A stretch of 42,287 nucleotides of DNA. Origin: Nitrospinaceae bacterium (lineage in GTDB: Bacteria; Nitrospinota; Nitrospinia; Nitrospinales; VA-1). The notes under the pieces are model-generated. The model was not told the DNA's origin, made no database searches, and was given only the letters and a program-made list of their open reading frames with translations. The position numbers and the translations under genes were made by a program. Shown here in pieces: positions 1 through 9,150 of the stretch. Every line of letters begins with the position of its first letter. Within the stretch, counting starts at the first letter, position 1. The stretch is from contig JAPYPK010000001.1 in assembly GCA_029937655.1 (NCBI GenBank), positions 1 through 42,287 of the forward strand. Direction: 5' to 3'.

Positions 1-1
1 A

Positions 2-790
2 TATAGAGTTGTTGTTATTCCAGTAGAAGCCGCGCTACCGCGGGAAGAAGCAGAGGAAGAAACAGAAATGATTTCTGCGACAGAAACAACGCGCGAAGAG
101 CTATATAACAGCATCGGTAAAAACGCTCGTCTAAACCAAACCTACCTACTATTAATTTTTTTATCAACCGTTGTGGTTGCTATTGGACTTTTAAAAGATA
201 ACGTTGCGGTAGTTATTGGTGCCATGGTTATTGCTCCTTTACTGGGACCCAATCTGGCCATGGCTTTAGGAACGGCATTGGGTGACACTGACCTGATGTG
301 GAAAGCTTTTAAGACTGGACTAGCGGGCATGAGCCTAGCGCTAGTCTTGTCTATCCTTATCGGTATTTTCTGGCCTTTAAATATTGAAAGTCGGGAGCTT
401 TTGGCACGAACAAATGTTGGGTTGGACTCCGCAGTTTTAGCGATGGCATCCGGAGCGGCGGCAGTAATATCTTTAACTTCGGGCATTCCAAGTATTCTCG
501 TGGGTGTAATGGTAGCAGTTGCTCTATTGCCTCCGGCTGCAACCATGGGATTAATGTTGGGTGCAGGGCAAACTGACTTAGCATACGGAGCAGCGTTTTT
601 GTTAGCGGTTAATATTGTGGCCATAAACCTTTCTGCTAAACTGGGGTTTTTGATCCAAGGAATAAAACCAAGAACTTGGCTAGAGAAAAAAAAAGCCAAA
701 CAGTCAATGCAGTCTTACATAATTATCTGGGTGCTAACTTTGGCTGCCCTTCTGCTTGTTATTTACTTTCATCCTGATTTTATAAAGTAA
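2..790 (+). CDS. DUF389 (TIGR00341-like) integral membrane protein, 5' partial
   Basis: The reading frame is open from base 2, before the first ATG at 68, so the gene begins outside the window. The residues ahead of that ATG (VVVIPVEAALPREE) resemble the segment that normally leads into the membrane domain of TIGR00341 proteins. After a short acidic linker come about six hydrophobic segments, including VVVAIGLLKDNVAVVIGAMV, a Gly/Pro-rich IAPLLGPNLAMALG and a VAVALLPPAATMG loop, which are typical of DUF389. The function of the family is not established. It sits in the inner membrane by prediction. The gene ends 41 bases before the MOSC gene on the same strand. Confidence 0.85.
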   Translation, partial: YRVVVIPVEAALPREEAEEETEMISATETTREELYNSIGKNARLNQTYLLLIFLSTVVVAIGLLKDNVAVVIGAMVIAPLLGPNLAMALGTALGDTDLMWKAFKTGLAGMSLALVLSILIGIFWPLNIESRELLARTNVGLDSAVLAMASGAAAVISLTSGIPSILVGVMVAVALLPPAATMGLMLGAGQTDLAYGAAFLLAVNIVAINLSAKLGFLIQGIKPRTWLEKKKAKQSMQSYIIIWVLTLAALLLVIYFHPDFIK

Positions 791-831
791 TATTCGCAAA
801 TAGATTTATTTTAAGGAAATAATTAATTCTA

Positions 832-1455
832 ATGAAAGTTTTGTCTGTCCATGTTGGATCCTTACAAGAAATGCTACGAAATGGGAAAAGAGTTCAGACA
901 GGAATATTTAAGCGGAAGACTGAGGGGCCAATAAAAGTTACACGACTCGGATTAGAAGGAGATGACCAAGCAAATAAGAAAATTCATGGTGGAATACATA
1001 AAGCAATTTGCGTTTATCCTTCAGAACATTATGACCTTTGGAAAGAAGAGCTAGGAAATTCAGGTTTATCGTTTGGGGATTTTGGTGAGAACTTAACTAC
1101 TGCAGGATTGATGGAAGGAGATATTCATCTTGGTGATCAACTGCGTATTGGGTCGGCTGAAATGGTGGTGACTCAGCCGAGGGAGCCTTGTATTACTCTT
1201 AATACACGGCTGAACAGAAAAGACTTATCAGCACGTATTCGCAAATCGGGTCGGAGCGGTTTCTATTTCTCAGTTGTGAAAGAAGGCATTATAAAAAATG
1301 GTGATTCCATTGAGTATATAAATAGAGACGAGAACAGGGTTACGGTATCAGATTTTAATCAAATAATTAATGGGGCGTCAGAGGTTGCAGATATCATTCT
1401 CCGAGCTTCTAAAATAGACGCCTTGCCACCAAAACTGAAAGGTCAATTTCTCTAA
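832..1455 (+). CDS. MOSC domain protein (YiiM-like)
   Basis: This 207-residue soluble protein has the MOSC fold signature: GGIHKAICVYPSEHYDLW, then GDFGENLTT, GDQLRIGSAEMVVTQPREPC and SGRSGFYFSVVKEG. The cysteine in QPREPC is the conserved one of the family. MOSC proteins bind sulfur or molybdopterin-type cofactors, and the YiiM branch is linked to detoxifying reduction of N-hydroxylated bases. That specific activity is inferred from family only. The start at 832 has AAGGA about 14 bases upstream, which is somewhat far. It may be co-transcribed with the DUF389 gene, though their functions have no evident link. Confidence 0.85.
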   Translation: MKVLSVHVGSLQEMLRNGKRVQTGIFKRKTEGPIKVTRLGLEGDDQANKKIHGGIHKAICVYPSEHYDLWKEELGNSGLSFGDFGENLTTAGLMEGDIHLGDQLRIGSAEMVVTQPREPCITLNTRLNRKDLSARIRKSGRSGFYFSVVKEGIIKNGDSIEYINRDENRVTVSDFNQIINGASEVADIILRASKIDALPPKLKGQFL

Positions 1456-1542
1456 AAGCGAATGCACTTGATGGTTAAGTAAAAGTACTTTTTAAATTAG
1501 GTTGTATTCAATACCAAAAAAATATTTCTAAAGCCTCACGAT

Positions 1543-1962
1543 CTACTCTCCAATCAAATGAAGGTGAATTTTACGCGTGTGTGGTTGACTTCGATGTTCG
1601 AATAGATAAATATCCTGCCAAGTTCCTAGAGAAGGATTCCCTGAATTTACTGGAATTGATATTTGGGTTTGTGTGAGAGCAGACCGAATATGTGCAGGCA
1701 TATCATCAGGACCCTCCGAGCAGTGAAGATAGTTAGGACCATCTTCTGGAACCAGTTGCTGAAAAAACATCGTTAGGTCATGCAACACATCTGAATCTGC
1801 ATTTTCCTGAATGGTAAGCGATGCAGAGGTATGGGGAACAAAGACAGTTAATAATCCTGTAGAAATTTTTTGTTGGGCTACCCACAGCTTAACTTCAAGG
1901 GTGATGTTGTAAAGACCCTTACCACTTGTTGAAGTGGACAATTGATGGTTTGCCTGCCGCAC
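1543..1962 (-). CDS. yjbQ: YjbQ / UPF0047 family protein
   Basis: This small enzyme-like protein matches the UPF0047 family throughout: VFVPHTSASLTIQENADSDV near the middle, then NYLHCSEGPDDMPAHIRSAL, and GTWQDIYLFEHR near the end. The His, Asp and Glu residues of these segments form the family's metal-binding site. Some members have a weak secondary thiamine-phosphate synthase activity, so a thiamine role is possible, but the true substrate is unknown. The frame extends to a TTG at 1989. I prefer GTG at 1962 because GGAG lies six bases before it and the resulting 139 residues fit the family length. It converges on the MOSC gene. Confidence 0.85.
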   Translation of the reverse strand: MRQANHQLSTSTSGKGLYNITLEVKLWVAQQKISTGLLTVFVPHTSASLTIQENADSDVLHDLTMFFQQLVPEDGPNYLHCSEGPDDMPAHIRSALTQTQISIPVNSGNPSLGTWQDIYLFEHRSQPHTRKIHLHLIGE

Positions 1963-2216
1963 AGAAATCTCCGTAAATAGACAAAACAATTTAGAGTTAA
2001 CTTTTGAAGTTATTAGTATATCTACCTAAAAGTAAGAGGTCCATTGCCATCGAAAAATCGGAGAAACGGATTCTCCAAAACCAACTTATCAAAAAGAGGT
2101 ATTTTGATTGCCACTTTAGAAAATTGCGTCACACTGATAGTATATGTAAACGTAGAGTCTAAGGGAAATAGCAAAACTAGACGTGGTTCCTACTGAAACT
2201 AAAATAGGAGAGAAAT

Positions 2217-3647
2217 ATGCCGGTATCCCCTGATAAAGAAGTGAGCTTTCTTGAAAGTGTTAATCGTTCGTTTGATGCTGCTTTAGCTACTCTTGATATT
2301 CCCGAAGACATGGCTCAATACATAAAAAATGTAAATAATGTGTATCAAGTTAGGTTTCCAGTAAAAATTAATGGCAAGGTAGAAAATTTTATTGGGTGGC
2401 GTTCAGTTCATAGCGATCATCAACTCCCTGCCAAGGGCGGTATCCGTTTTGCTCCTAACGTTAATCAGGATGAAGTAGAAGCCTTGGCGGCACTTATGTC
2501 CTATAAATGTGCATTGGTTGATGTTCCTTTTGGTGGGTCGAAGGGTGGATTGCTTATCGATCCAAAAAAATACGATCGTGATGCAATGGAAAAAATAACA
2601 CGTCGTTTTGCGTATGAATTAATTCAAAAAGATTATATCGGATCTAGCATTAACGTCCCCGCACCCGACATGGGAACAGGACAGAGAGAAATGTCGTGGA
2701 TAGTAAGTACCTATGCGGCTCACCGCCCCAAAGATATAGATTACTTAGGTTGTGTTACTGGCAAGCCTGTTTCCGCAGGTGGTATTCATGGTCGTATTGA
2801 GGCGACTGGGCGTGGTGTTGTGTTCGGACTTCGCGAGTTTTTTCGTCATCCCGAGGATGTTAAGCTTGCGCATCTAAAAGGGGATACATTAGAAGGCAAA
2901 GAAATTATTATTCAAGGCCTTGGTAACGTGGGTTATCACACTGCAAAAATTCTGGAAGAAGAAGATGGCGCAAAAATTGTCGCTATTTTGGAATGGGATG
3001 GCGCGATTTACAATAAAAAAGGCCTCAACGTCGAAGAGGTTTACCAATATAAAATAGAAAATAAAGGTGGAATCAAAGGATTTGGAAAGGGACAATATTT
3101 TGAAAAGAGTGCGCAACTGTTAGAGCAAGAGTGCGATATTCTTATTCCGGCAGCAAGGGAAGGGGTTATTAATCAGGCTAATGCTCCACGTATTAAAGCT
3201 AAACTGATTGCAGAGGCGGCGAATGGACCAGTAACTTTCAATGCGGAAACTATTCTTAATGAAATGGGAGTTGTGATTATCCCAGATGTGTATCTTAACG
3301 CCGGGGGAGTTACCGTTTCATATTTTGAATGGATCAAAAATCTCTCACACATTCGATTTGGCCGAATGCAGAGGCGGTATGAAGAAAATCAGAATAATTT
3401 ATTTATAAAGGCTATTGAGCAGTCTGGGAAAAAATTACCAGAAAAAATGGTTTCGCAAATTGGACAAGGTCCTATTGAAATTGATTTAGTCCGGTCGGGA
3501 CTCGACGACACAATGCGGAGTGCCTTTCAGGAAATTCGTGGACGTTACTGGGGGGAGAAAAAGGTGAAAAGTTATCGAACGTCGGCGATGTCAATCTCTA
3601 TAGAAAAGATTTATAACCGTTATAGCATCTTGGGTATCTACCCATAA
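2217..3647 (+). CDS. gdhA: Glutamate dehydrogenase (Glu/Leu/Phe/Val dehydrogenase family)
   Basis: It catalyses reversible oxidative deamination of glutamate to 2-oxoglutarate and ammonia. The N-terminal substrate domain has PAKGGIRFAPNV and MSYKCALVDVPFGGSKGG, where K97 is the expected catalytic lysine. TGKPVSAGGIHGRIEATGRG follows, a wording closer to mitochondrial-type glutamate dehydrogenases than to short bacterial leucine dehydrogenases. The dinucleotide fold begins near residue 228 (IIIQGLGNVG), and NAGGVTVSYFEW closes the active site. At 476 residues it is near full length. A good Shine-Dalgarno (AGGAGAG) precedes the ATG, and 227 bases of upstream spacer probably contain its promoter. 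Cofactor preference cannot be read with certainty. Confidence 0.9.
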   Translation: MPVSPDKEVSFLESVNRSFDAALATLDIPEDMAQYIKNVNNVYQVRFPVKINGKVENFIGWRSVHSDHQLPAKGGIRFAPNVNQDEVEALAALMSYKCALVDVPFGGSKGGLLIDPKKYDRDAMEKITRRFAYELIQKDYIGSSINVPAPDMGTGQREMSWIVSTYAAHRPKDIDYLGCVTGKPVSAGGIHGRIEATGRGVVFGLREFFRHPEDVKLAHLKGDTLEGKEIIIQGLGNVGYHTAKILEEEDGAKIVAILEWDGAIYNKKGLNVEEVYQYKIENKGGIKGFGKGQYFEKSAQLLEQECDILIPAAREGVINQANAPRIKAKLIAEAANGPVTFNAETILNEMGVVIIPDVYLNAGGVTVSYFEWIKNLSHIRFGRMQRRYEENQNNLFIKAIEQSGKKLPEKMVSQIGQGPIEIDLVRSGLDDTMRSAFQEIRGRYWGEKKVKSYRTSAMSISIEKIYNRYSILGIYP

Positions 3648-3737
3648 CCATTTTCACAGGTATCGCTAGCGTTGTTAGAAATTAATGATATATTAGCCCC
3701 CCGGTAGTTTTTTGTTTAAACCTTCTTAAGGTACAGC

Positions 3738-4841
3738 ATGCCCGACCCTCAAGACAACTTCCAGTCTAAGTATGAACAAAGTGGTGTTTCTAGTCGAGGA
3801 GCAGAGGACGCGCTTTCCGGACTATTGGAACATGTTCTCCCTACGAGAAAATTTAGTAAACGTTTTCCTTTAGCAGCTGATATCGGATACTTTGCAAACG
3901 TTATAAATATTGGTGGCGGGCAAGGTATCGCTTTTGGTACTGATGGTGTTGGAACCAAGATTATTATAGCGGAGCTTATGGACCGTTATGACACGATTGG
4001 TATTGACTGCGTGGCTATGAATGTTAATGATCTGATTTGCGTTGGAGCGAGACCGGTGAGCATGGTTGACTATATTGGCTGCTCGTTTACCGATGCAAGA
4101 ATTTTTTCAGAAATTGGAAAGGGTCTCGCCGAGGGAGCTAGGCAGGGAGAGATCAGTATCTCTGGTGGTGAAATTTCTCAGATCAAAGAAATTATCAATG
4201 GGGTAGATCTCATTGGTGCATGTATAGGGCTCGTTTCGATCGACAAAGTTAATACAGGAAAAGATATCCAGCCGGGTAATATGATTGTTGGCCTTGCTTC
4301 AAGTGGAGTGCACTCAAATGGACTGACTCTGGCTAGGAAAATTTTACTTGGTGAAACGCGGCAAGAACAAGAAAAGAATATCAATAAGTTTGAAGAGCGG
4401 CTTGGGCGTACTCTTGGAGAGGAATTGCTAGAACCTACTCGTATCTATGTGAAACCGATTATGGAAATACTTGGTGACGGCATTGACCTTAAAGCAATGG
4501 TCCATATAACAAGTGGGGGCTACAGCAATCTGAATCGTGTAGAAAATGATAACATTCGTTTCGTGATTGATCCGTCGCCACCTGTCCCCGAGGTATTCAA
4601 ACTTATTCAGGAAAAAGGTGAAGTCTCTGCTGCGGAGATGTACGAGGTCTTCAACATGGGAACCGGATTTGTGGTTGTTGTGAACGGAATGGAGGAATTT
4701 ACCAAAATATCAACAATTTGTAAAAAACATGACGTAGCCGCTCAAGTGATTGGGTGTGTCGAACCCTGTCAGGGGAAAGAAGTTACCATACCGGAATTTA
4801 ATCTGATAGGTAGAGGACAAAAAATTACAAAAATTAAATAG
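3738..4841 (+). CDS. purM: Phosphoribosylformylglycinamidine cyclo-ligase (AIR synthetase)
   Basis: PurM converts FGAM and ATP to aminoimidazole ribonucleotide in purine synthesis. The AIRS N-terminal domain shows GGGQGIAFGTDGVGTKIII followed by CVAMNVNDLICVGARPVSMVDYIG, the ATP- and metal-binding segments. GGEISQIKEII and LASSGVHSNGLTLARKIL mark the domain junction, and the C-terminal domain contains MVHITSGGYSNLNRV and FNMGTGFVVVV. It is 367 residues, slightly longer than the common 345. AAGG lies before the ATG. Other pur genes are absent from the window, so it appears to stand alone between gdhA and the divergently oriented transporter gene. Confidence 0.95.
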   Translation: MPDPQDNFQSKYEQSGVSSRGAEDALSGLLEHVLPTRKFSKRFPLAADIGYFANVINIGGGQGIAFGTDGVGTKIIIAELMDRYDTIGIDCVAMNVNDLICVGARPVSMVDYIGCSFTDARIFSEIGKGLAEGARQGEISISGGEISQIKEIINGVDLIGACIGLVSIDKVNTGKDIQPGNMIVGLASSGVHSNGLTLARKILLGETRQEQEKNINKFEERLGRTLGEELLEPTRIYVKPIMEILGDGIDLKAMVHITSGGYSNLNRVENDNIRFVIDPSPPVPEVFKLIQEKGEVSAAEMYEVFNMGTGFVVVVNGMEEFTKISTICKKHDVAAQVIGCVEPCQGKEVTIPEFNLIGRGQKITKIK

Positions 4842-4917
4842 CCTGTGAACTATTTCGTATGAATAAATATCCTAAGGTGTGCGGGAGATTTAGAAAGTTT
4901 TATTTATAAAGTTGTTG

Positions 4918-6276
4918 TTAGAAAAACTTCGCGCAGAAAACCAAAAAAACTGCAACTGGACTGATATAGCGGATGAGAAATCCCCATACATGGCCCCAGT
5001 GAAATTTTGTTTCATGTTTTTCAATTTCTTCTTCCGCAGATTTTGTGCCCCATACCCAACCGACAAAAATTGCTGTTAACATTCCGCCTAATGGTAATAG
5101 GTAGTTAGAGGCAATATTGTCGACGTGGTCAAAAAAATTCATATCAAATAGTTTGGTTTCTGACAGTACCCCAAAAGACAAACCAGAAGGTACTCCAAAA
5201 GCAAAGATGGTGACAGACGTAACGAGAACAGCTTTTTTTCTATCCCATTTTCTTTGGTCGATAAAGTAGGCCACTACCACTTCCAAAAGGGATATGCCCG
5301 ATGTTATTGCTGCGATAGCAAGCAAGGCAAAGAAAATGATTGAAACCAAATTGCCAAATGGCATATCCACAAAAACAGCCGGCAACACGCTAAATACAAG
5401 ACTAGGTCCTTCGGTGGGCTCTAGTCCCATGGCAAATACTGCAGGAAAAATCACCATGCCAACCAGTAGTGCGATTACAGTGTCAAAGATAACCACATAC
5501 ACCGTTGCGGAGGTTAAGTTTTCTTGTTCTGGAAGGTAGCTTCCATAAGTGAGCATGCAGCCCATGCCAAGGCTGAGTGAAAAAAAGGCCTGTCCTAATG
5601 CGATTAAAATTGTTTGAGGGCCAATTTTGCTAAAGTCTGGTTTTAAATAAAATTCAATACCTTCCATTGCACCTGGCAGTGTCAATGAGCGAAACATAAG
5701 AAAAATAAGAATAATCACTAGAGTTGGCATCAGAACTTTGCAGGCCTTCTCAATCCCACCGTGAATACCGCGTAAAACAATGCCAACGCAAATTGCCATG
5801 AAAAGAGCGTGATAAAAAAGAACTTCCCATGTGTTAGCGATAAAGGAGCCAAAAAACTGTCCCGCCTCTTTTGGCGAAGAAAAATCACTCATTGTATGAG
5901 TGAATGCTTTAACAAAATAAGCTAATGTCCATCCACCCACTACTGCATAAAAAGAAAGGATGAAAAAACCAGCTAGCACTCCCATGTAACCGATCTTAAC
6001 CCAATGGGATTTAGGCTTTAAGGACTGAAATGCTCCAACTGGATTGAGGCAGGTTTTTCTGCCAATGGTAAATTCGGCGAGCATTATTGGGAGTCCTACA
6101 GCGATAGTGCAAAGAATATAAATTAAAACAAAAGCACCCCCCCCATTTTGACCTACGATATATGGAAATTTCCAAATATTGCCAAGTCCCACGGCAGAAC
6201 CTGACGCAGCTAAAATAAATCCGAAGCGTGTATTCCACAGTCCGCGTGATTTTTGATGGTTATTTTTTATTACCAT
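4918..6276 (-). CDS. Sodium-dependent transporter of the NSS (SNF) family
   Basis: This is an inner-membrane sodium-coupled symporter, probably for an amino acid or similar small solute. The first transmembrane helix carries the family signature GFILAASGSAVGLGNIWKFP, followed by NGGGAFVLIY and LPIMLAEFTIGR. About eleven or twelve hydrophobic segments follow over 452 residues, the usual bacterial NSS size. ALGQAFFSLSLGMGCMLTYG corresponds to the helix 6 region that lines the substrate and sodium sites. The substrate cannot be predicted from sequence alone. The codons for NGGGA form a run of eight identical bases at 6137-6144, a potential slippage site. Confidence 0.92.
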   Translation of the reverse strand: MVIKNNHQKSRGLWNTRFGFILAASGSAVGLGNIWKFPYIVGQNGGGAFVLIYILCTIAVGLPIMLAEFTIGRKTCLNPVGAFQSLKPKSHWVKIGYMGVLAGFFILSFYAVVGGWTLAYFVKAFTHTMSDFSSPKEAGQFFGSFIANTWEVLFYHALFMAICVGIVLRGIHGGIEKACKVLMPTLVIILIFLMFRSLTLPGAMEGIEFYLKPDFSKIGPQTILIALGQAFFSLSLGMGCMLTYGSYLPEQENLTSATVYVVIFDTVIALLVGMVIFPAVFAMGLEPTEGPSLVFSVLPAVFVDMPFGNLVSIIFFALLAIAAITSGISLLEVVVAYFIDQRKWDRKKAVLVTSVTIFAFGVPSGLSFGVLSETKLFDMNFFDHVDNIASNYLLPLGGMLTAIFVGWVWGTKSAEEEIEKHETKFHWGHVWGFLIRYISPVAVFLVFCAKFF

Positions 6277-6396
6277 TAGAAATAAAAGATAGTGGTGGAG
6301 AATGCCACGTCATCATAAAAATTAATGTAAAATAAATTTAATAGTCATGAATGTAAAAACCAAGTATTACACCTTTCAAGTATTTTGGAATGAAAG

Positions 6397-8241
6397 ATGA
6401 GAAAAGATATTACTAAAATTTTAACTACAATTCCTAAACTGCCCGGTATTTATATCATGAAGGATTGTCGGGGGGAAATTCTTTACATTGGTAAGGCAAA
6501 ATCTCTAAAACTTCGAGTCCGTTCATATTTTCAAAAATCTCGCCACATGCCCATTAGAACAAGGATTTTTACCGATAAGGTGCAAGATATTAAATTCTTA
6601 ACAACCGCAACAGAAGCAGAAGCATTGATTCTTGAGAGTAATTTTATTAAAAAACATCAGCCTAGATATAATGTTCTACTAAAAGATGACAAACATTATC
6701 CATACCTTCGACTGACAACGCAGGAACGATTTCCAAGACTGGAAGTAGTTCGTCTTGTTAAAAAGGACAGCGCTACCTATTTCGGACCCTACACCATGGT
6801 CAAAGAAATAAGGGAAACTATCCGGTTGATATATAAGATTTTTCCACTTCGGCAAAGCAAGGACCGTTTGGATGGTACCGCAATAAGAAGGCCATGCTTA
6901 AACTACCAAATGGCTAGATGTCTAGCGCCCTGTGCAGGATACCCTACAGAGTTGGAGTACAATCAAATTGTTCAAGACGTAGTACTTTTTTTAAAGGGTA
7001 AAAATAATGAATTAGTGAAAAGTTTAGAAAAAAAAATGAAGTTGGCAGCGAATCAATTAAACTTTGAAGAGGCAGGAGTTTATAGAGATAAAATTCTAGC
7101 GGTAAAAACAGTTTTAGGCAAACAAAAGATCATATCCACCTCTCTCGAAGATCAGGATATTTTAGGCTACTGCCGTGACCATAGTCAGGTAATGGTTCAG
7201 GTTCTTATTGTACGAAATGGAAAAATGGTTGGTGAAAAAATATATAAAATAAAAGGACTGGCAGACATTGATGATAATGAGATTTTATCATCTTTTATTA
7301 AGCAGCATTATATTGACCAAATTCTTCTTCCAAAAGAAATTCTTTTGCCACATTCAATAGATGATATTTTGCTCATATCAGATTGGTTGTCGAAAAAAAA
7401 GAAAGGTCGTGTTCGTATAGAGATTCCTTCAAGAGGGAAAAAAAAAGATCTTGTGTGCATGGCAGAAGAAAATGCTAACTTTGCATTAAGAACAGAGTTG
7501 GATAAGGGAGAGCTTAGCCTGCGAAGCCTGGATGAATTGCAGGAGACTCTAGGACTAAAATCTTTTCCAGAAGTAATCGAAGGATTTGATATATCAAATA
7601 TTTCTGGAAAGCATGCGGTGGGGTCAGTTGTGGTTTTTAAAAATGGTGTCGCAGAAAATTCAAAATACCGACGATATAAAATAGCTGATGTCAAAGGCAT
7701 TGATGATTATGCGATGTTGCGAGAAGTAATTAATAGAAGGTACCGTCGTCTTTTGAGAGAGAAAAAGGCTATTCCAAACCTCATTTTAATCGACGGTGGA
7801 TTGGGGCACCTATCTAGTGCTGAAAAAGTAATACGCGAACTAGGCCTTTTAGAGAAAGTTGACCTAGCCTGTATCGCAAAAGGAAAATTTCGTAATACTA
7901 TTGAAACTGACGAGGTATTATTGCCTGGGAGAAAACAGCCAATTTATTTCCGGGAAAATTCTCCATCTCGATTTTTACTGCAGCGTATTCGAGACGAGTC
8001 CCATCGATTTGCAATATCATATCATCGAAAATTACGTGATAAGAGTTCGCTGAGCTCGCCGTTGGAGTTGATTTCAGGAATAGGGAAAAAAAGGCGTTTG
8101 CTTCTTCTTAAAAGTTTTGGCAGTCTTGATGCTATAAGAAAATCTTCAATGATTCAGCTGCAATCTGTGCCGGGAATAACAGAAAACCTAGCTAAAAAAA
8201 TAATAACCAGTTTGGAATCCGATCAGGCCATAAATGCCTAA
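6397..8241 (+). CDS. uvrC: UvrABC system protein C (excinuclease subunit)
   Basis: UvrC makes both incisions during nucleotide excision repair. The N-terminal GIY-YIG nuclease is visible as LPGIYIMKDCRGEILYIGKA at residues 14-33. A UvrB-binding UVR motif (AANQLNFEEAGVYRDKI) lies near residues 222-238. The RNase H-like second nuclease has IEGFDISNISGKHAVGSVVV and LILIDGGLGHL, whose aspartates form the 5' incision site. The C-terminus carries helix-hairpin-helix motifs (LISGIGKKRRLLLLKSFGSL and LQSVPGITENLAKKI). At 614 residues it is full length and looks intact. It is divergent from the NSS gene and shares a 120-base spacer with it. Confidence 0.97.
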   Translation: MRKDITKILTTIPKLPGIYIMKDCRGEILYIGKAKSLKLRVRSYFQKSRHMPIRTRIFTDKVQDIKFLTTATEAEALILESNFIKKHQPRYNVLLKDDKHYPYLRLTTQERFPRLEVVRLVKKDSATYFGPYTMVKEIRETIRLIYKIFPLRQSKDRLDGTAIRRPCLNYQMARCLAPCAGYPTELEYNQIVQDVVLFLKGKNNELVKSLEKKMKLAANQLNFEEAGVYRDKILAVKTVLGKQKIISTSLEDQDILGYCRDHSQVMVQVLIVRNGKMVGEKIYKIKGLADIDDNEILSSFIKQHYIDQILLPKEILLPHSIDDILLISDWLSKKKKGRVRIEIPSRGKKKDLVCMAEENANFALRTELDKGELSLRSLDELQETLGLKSFPEVIEGFDISNISGKHAVGSVVVFKNGVAENSKYRRYKIADVKGIDDYAMLREVINRRYRRLLREKKAIPNLILIDGGLGHLSSAEKVIRELGLLEKVDLACIAKGKFRNTIETDEVLLPGRKQPIYFRENSPSRFLLQRIRDESHRFAISYHRKLRDKSSLSSPLELISGIGKKRRLLLLKSFGSLDAIRKSSMIQLQSVPGITENLAKKIITSLESDQAINA

Positions 8242-8363
8242 GACTTAATACCCTAAGTGACGATAAGATAAGGGTGGAAGAGTTAATTTCTCATGAATCA
8301 AAAATATTTTATATTTTGCTAAGTACTTAATTACTAAGAGATATTTAATGTGGGCAAATAAAA

Positions 8364-9113
8364 ATGAAAAAAAACCAAAATAAAACATTTAATTTTCTAA
8401 TAAGACAAGGGTTAATCACAATAATTCTTGGGCTTTTATTTACTGTTAGCTCGACACAGTTAATCTATGCCGAAAAGGCAATTACACCTCTGTTGCATAA
8501 GGAGGCGACAATTCTTTTTGATAGAGAAAAGCAGTTGTTTAATGCCCGTATAAAGGTTGACTGGGAGAAGATGCATAGTTTGCAGCACCCGGAATTCAGA
8601 AAAAAAGTCTCTGCGGCTGAAATAGAATACTTTGAAGGATGGGTGGCGTCAGATTATAGAGAACAGGCAAAACAGAATGCGCATATTTCAGGTGCTTATG
8701 TTCCTACTTTGGACCATATAAAAAAGAATAAATATAAAAAAGATCCTTTAGGCTTTCCTGTGAAAAGAAGATATGCGTGGAGCGGGGATCCCTACCTAAA
8801 AATAAAATCGTTCTCTTTAGAAAAAATTTCTATAAGTACAGATGGAAAATACGCTAAGGTAAAGGTGATGCTAAAAGGCCGGCAGAGATTAAACCCCGCT
8901 GCAACAAGGGGGGGGGATTACGAATTTGCTGCACAGTATCCCACGACCGATTATTGGGAAAAAGTGAATGGAAATTGGTTCATCACATTATTATCCGCGC
9001 CTGTTAACTCAAGTGGAACAGGAATTCTTAAGTACTTTGCTCCTAATAATAAAAGTGGTTGGGGGAAAGCGGGATTCGTGGAAATAAACCCCGCAGATCT
9101 CAAGTTCCCTTAA
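8364..9113 (+). CDS. Exported protein of unknown function, possibly NTF2-like
   Basis: I do not recognise a named family. The 249-residue product begins with basic residues and a hydrophobic stretch (GLITIILGLLFTVSS) followed by IYAEKA, consistent with a Sec signal peptide cut after Ala. The mature part has a helical start with LFNARIKVDWEKMHSLQHPEF, then a beta-rich end with AKVKVMLKGR and DYWEKVNGNWFITLL. This order (a helix with a load-bearing Trp, then strands ending in W-F-I-T) recalls NTF2/SnoaL-like domains, a weak fold-level guess. A run of nine G bases inside the gene (8908-8916) encodes R-G-G and is noted separately. Confidence 0.75.
   Translation: MKKNQNKTFNFLIRQGLITIILGLLFTVSSTQLIYAEKAITPLLHKEATILFDREKQLFNARIKVDWEKMHSLQHPEFRKKVSAAEIEYFEGWVASDYREQAKQNAHISGAYVPTLDHIKKNKYKKDPLGFPVKRRYAWSGDPYLKIKSFSLEKISISTDGKYAKVKVMLKGRQRLNPAATRGGDYEFAAQYPTTDYWEKVNGNWFITLLSAPVNSSGTGILKYFAPNNKSGWGKAGFVEINPADLKFP
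8908..8916 (+). repeat. Homopolymer run of nine G within a coding sequence
   Basis: Nine consecutive G bases lie within the gene at 8364-9113 and encode part of T-R-G-G-D. The frame is intact across it in this sequence. Such runs are slippage-prone in replication and in sequencing. Confidence 0.9.
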
Positions 9114-9150
9114 AATAAGGCCTAGTAAGGATTTTTTTTCAGAAGAATAT

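Noticed and set aside
1963..1989. Upstream TTG start for the YjbQ gene
   Set aside because: GTG at 1962 has GGAG at six bases and gives the family length, while the nine extra residues match nothing in the family.
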